A DNA stretch of 6,313 bases from Legionellales bacterium UBA4722 (GTDB taxonomy: Bacteria > Pseudomonadota > Gammaproteobacteria > DSM-16500). The stretch is taken from NCBI GenBank assembly GCA_002404295.1, contig DHJK01000127.1, positions 1 through 6,313 on the forward strand, read 5' to 3'. The number at the start of each line of letters is the position of its first letter. The first letter of the stretch is position 1. The notes below the pieces were generated by a model. That model was not told the origin of the DNA and did not search any database. It worked only from the letters and a program-made list of their open reading frames with translations. Shown one piece after another: positions 4,811-6,313 of the stretch. Position numbers and translations under genes: made by a program.

Positions 4811-6118
4811 ATGAAATCTTTATATAAATTAGTAACTAGTGTTACATCTAGCGCAAAGAATGAAAAAGAATTAGTTGGCGCTGAAAAAGATTCTCTGGTT
4901 ATCCGTTTGAAAGAATTACAAGCACTGCTAGATGAAAAAAGCACAAACTCAATTGATTATAGCGATCAAATAATAAAAGAATTTGATGCGCAAATCGCTG
5001 CTATCAACGCTCAATTAGTAGATCATCTAAATATAAGAGTAAGAGACGTAACTACGAATCACCGTGATACAGTCTCTGATAAATTTGATGTTGAAAGATT
5101 TATTTCAGACACAAATACAAGAATATTTGCACTTGAGAATTACTTGCTAACTCACGGAAGACTTCCGCTGTATAGAAGTTTACTTGAAGCTAAGAATTTA
5201 AGAAAAATGGAGCAAGAGAAGTTAGGTCAATTAAATAAAACTGAATCTAAAGTGGATTCTGCTAAAGTTGCCGCTTTAAAAATCGCTACGGATAATGATC
5301 AATTTATTTATTGCCTGGGTCAGATGAAACAAACGATTGCTGATAAATTACAATCAGCTAAAGCAAATGATGCAAAAGAGGTGGTTGTATTTGCTAGGGC
5401 ATTAGAAAAATTTAATGTAGAGCTCGAGACATTACAACGCACTATTGATGAAAAGATATCCGAAAGAAAAAAACAACTCTCAGGATTGTCTACTCTAGAA
5501 TTAACGCAGCTCGACAAATCAAAAATTGAAGAACTTAGTTATCAATTTCTAGAGGATTTAAAAAAAGATACCAAACGTTTTGAAGATGAATTTTTAGCAA
5601 GTATGCAGATAGGGCTTTATCAATCACTCACCGAAATAATTGGAGATCATGCGCTATGGAGCCAGCATGCTAATCAACTTATAGGCGGTAAAACAATTCT
5701 TGTTAGCGAAAATAACAAAGATAAAACTGTTCATGTTCCTAGCGTCATAGAAAAGATGATTAAAAATCTTGCAAATGTCGAAGAACAACCTGTAAGGAGA
5801 AATAGTGCTATAACATTTAATAAATCTCCCAAATCACCTCCTATAAATATTAACAAAATGCATGAACAAAAAGCATCAACTGCTACTGTGGCTACCGTGA
5901 AATTAAAGGAATTAAAGAAAATAGCTGATGCTAGGCTAGAAAAGAACAAAGGTAAAAAGGATTATGAGAAATCATTCGTTGGTCAATTTTGTAAATTAGT
6001 TGGCTCTATCTCTGAAGATGATTTCAGTAATCCGATGCAACTTGGAGCACATATTACAGCAATGAAGGCTAAATTTTCAGTTAATACATCAAGAAGAAAA
6101 ACTCTTCAGGCAAGCTAA
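4811..6118 (+). CDS. Unrecognised 435-residue helical, coiled-coil-prone protein (possible secreted effector)
   Basis: I do not recognise a family. The protein is hydrophilic and strongly helical, rich in Lys, Glu, Leu and Ala. Coiled-coil-like stretches lie at about 26-72, 120-160, 170-222 and 235-262. There is no signal peptide and no membrane segment. A middle part (about 263-320) looks more globular. A linker at about 324-360 is rich in Ser, Pro and Asn and contains RRNSAI (329-334) and KSPKSPP (338-344). A last helical piece (about 362-420) ends in the basic tail NTSRRKTLQAS. The start is well supported by GAGAGGA (4797-4803), 7 bp before the ATG. The gene is a single unit with its own candidate promoter and terminator. 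In Legionellales such lone, coiled-coil, signal-less proteins are often type IV (Dot/Icm) effectors. Here the tail has Leu at -4 but lacks a clear glutamate block, so that role is a guess. A cytosolic structural protein is equally possible. Confidence 0.88.
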   Translation: MKSLYKLVTSVTSSAKNEKELVGAEKDSLVIRLKELQALLDEKSTNSIDYSDQIIKEFDAQIAAINAQLVDHLNIRVRDVTTNHRDTVSDKFDVERFISDTNTRIFALENYLLTHGRLPLYRSLLEAKNLRKMEQEKLGQLNKTESKVDSAKVAALKIATDNDQFIYCLGQMKQTIADKLQSAKANDAKEVVVFARALEKFNVELETLQRTIDEKISERKKQLSGLSTLELTQLDKSKIEELSYQFLEDLKKDTKRFEDEFLASMQIGLYQSLTEIIGDHALWSQHANQLIGGKTILVSENNKDKTVHVPSVIEKMIKNLANVEEQPVRRNSAITFNKSPKSPPININKMHEQKASTATVATVKLKELKKIADARLEKNKGKKDYEKSFVGQFCKLVGSISEDDFSNPMQLGAHITAMKAKFSVNTSRRKTLQAS

Positions 6119-6156
6119 GTTACGAGATCTACGCTATTGAGTTAATATTTGCAACG

Positions 6157-6201
6157 GCCTTGATTTTCTAGAGATAAATTTATAGAAAATCAAGGCATTT
6201 T
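6157..6201 (+). terminator. Intrinsic terminator of the 435-residue protein gene
   Basis: GCCTTGATTTTCTA (6157-6170) pairs perfectly over 14 bp with TAGAAAATCAAGGC (6183-6196) around a 12-nt loop, and is followed by ATTTT. It begins 38 bp after the stop codon at 6118. The position, GC-capped base and T run fit a Rho-independent terminator. The stem is also followed by A-rich sequence on its other flank only weakly, so it is mainly a plus-strand terminator. Confidence 0.75.
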
Positions 6202-6234
6202 GCATAGGGTTAGACTAATCTTCAGTAGTTTTAT

Positions 6235-6263
6235 TCTGCAATAAACGTTATATTTAGTATAAC
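6235..6263 (+). promoter_or_regulatory. Weak candidate promoter for the gene starting at 6299
   Basis: TATAAC (6258-6263) matches 5 of 6 bases of the -10 consensus and lies 35 bp ahead of the start codon at 6299. At a 17-bp spacing the -35 position reads TCTGCA (6235-6240), a poor match. It is proposed mainly because a terminator precedes it and a well-formed ribosome binding site follows. Confidence 0.25.
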
Positions 6264-6298
6264 TATGTCATAGCTTCTAGCCAAAAAGGAGTTATTAA

Positions 6299-6313
6299 AT
6301 GGATTTAAATAAT
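6299..6313 (+). CDS. Start of a further gene, cut by the window end
   Basis: An ATG at 6299-6301 begins MDLNN and runs off the window. It is preceded by AGGAG (6287-6291) at the ideal 7-bp spacing, the strongest ribosome binding site in the window. The gene lies after the terminator of the previous gene, so it likely has its own promoter. Five codons say nothing about function. Confidence 0.6.

Noticed and set aside
4669..4944. A 91-codon minus-strand open frame spanning the promoter and start of the orphan gene
   Set aside because: It overlaps the ribosome binding site and the first 45 codons of the well-supported plus-strand gene, and has Ser/Phe-rich antisense composition.
5320..5949. Two short minus-strand open frames inside the orphan gene
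   Set aside because: Both are antisense to a helical Lys/Glu-rich protein, which automatically gives hydrophobic Phe/Ser-rich shadow translations; no start signals were seen.
1..6313. CRISPR arrays, tRNA or rRNA genes, insertion sequences
   Set aside because: No regularly spaced repeats, no cloverleaf or rRNA-like segment, and no transposase frame or paired terminal repeats with target duplication were seen on either strand.

Overview
The window (6,313 bases, AT-rich) reads like a chromosomal segment of a low-GC gammaproteobacterium. It carries an M4 metalloprotease close to Pseudomonas LasB and Legionella ProA, a YbaL-type antiporter, and a long helical cytosolic-looking protein of the sort common in host-associated Legionellales. 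The Legionellales placement is an inference from gene style and composition. No rRNA, tRNA, CRISPR array or transposase is visible.

Layout. Left edge, minus strand: a possible truncated reading frame (1-83), then a complete gene for a YbaL-family cation/proton antiporter (128-1813) with a degenerate C-terminal RCK/TrkA-N domain. A 248-bp divergent intergenic region follows, with candidate promoters in both directions and a palindrome in the presumed leader of the next gene. On the plus strand are: a secreted M4 (thermolysin/elastase-family) preproprotease (2062-3780); a long hairpin (3807-3841); a gene (3865-4530) that copies only the signal peptide and propeptide of that protease and stops where the catalytic domain should begin; an intergenic region with a dRS3-like palindrome (4557-4582) and a candidate promoter with symmetrical elements; an unrecognised 435-residue helical protein (4811-6118) with its own terminator; and the first five codons of another gene (6299 onward) behind a strong ribosome binding site.

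How the genes may work together. The antiporter is an inner-membrane protein with no obvious link to the rest. The protease and the propeptide-only protein are clear tandem paralogues. M4 propeptides fold and then inhibit their own catalytic domain, so a separately encoded propeptide next to the protease could act in trans as a chaperone or inhibitor, possibly membrane-anchored because it carries a lipobox-like LVAC motif. This protease/stand-alone-propeptide pair is the most interesting candidate system here. The alternative is a partial duplication that lost its catalytic half. The 435-residue protein has no signal peptide or membrane segment and could be a secreted effector, but no sequence feature proves this.
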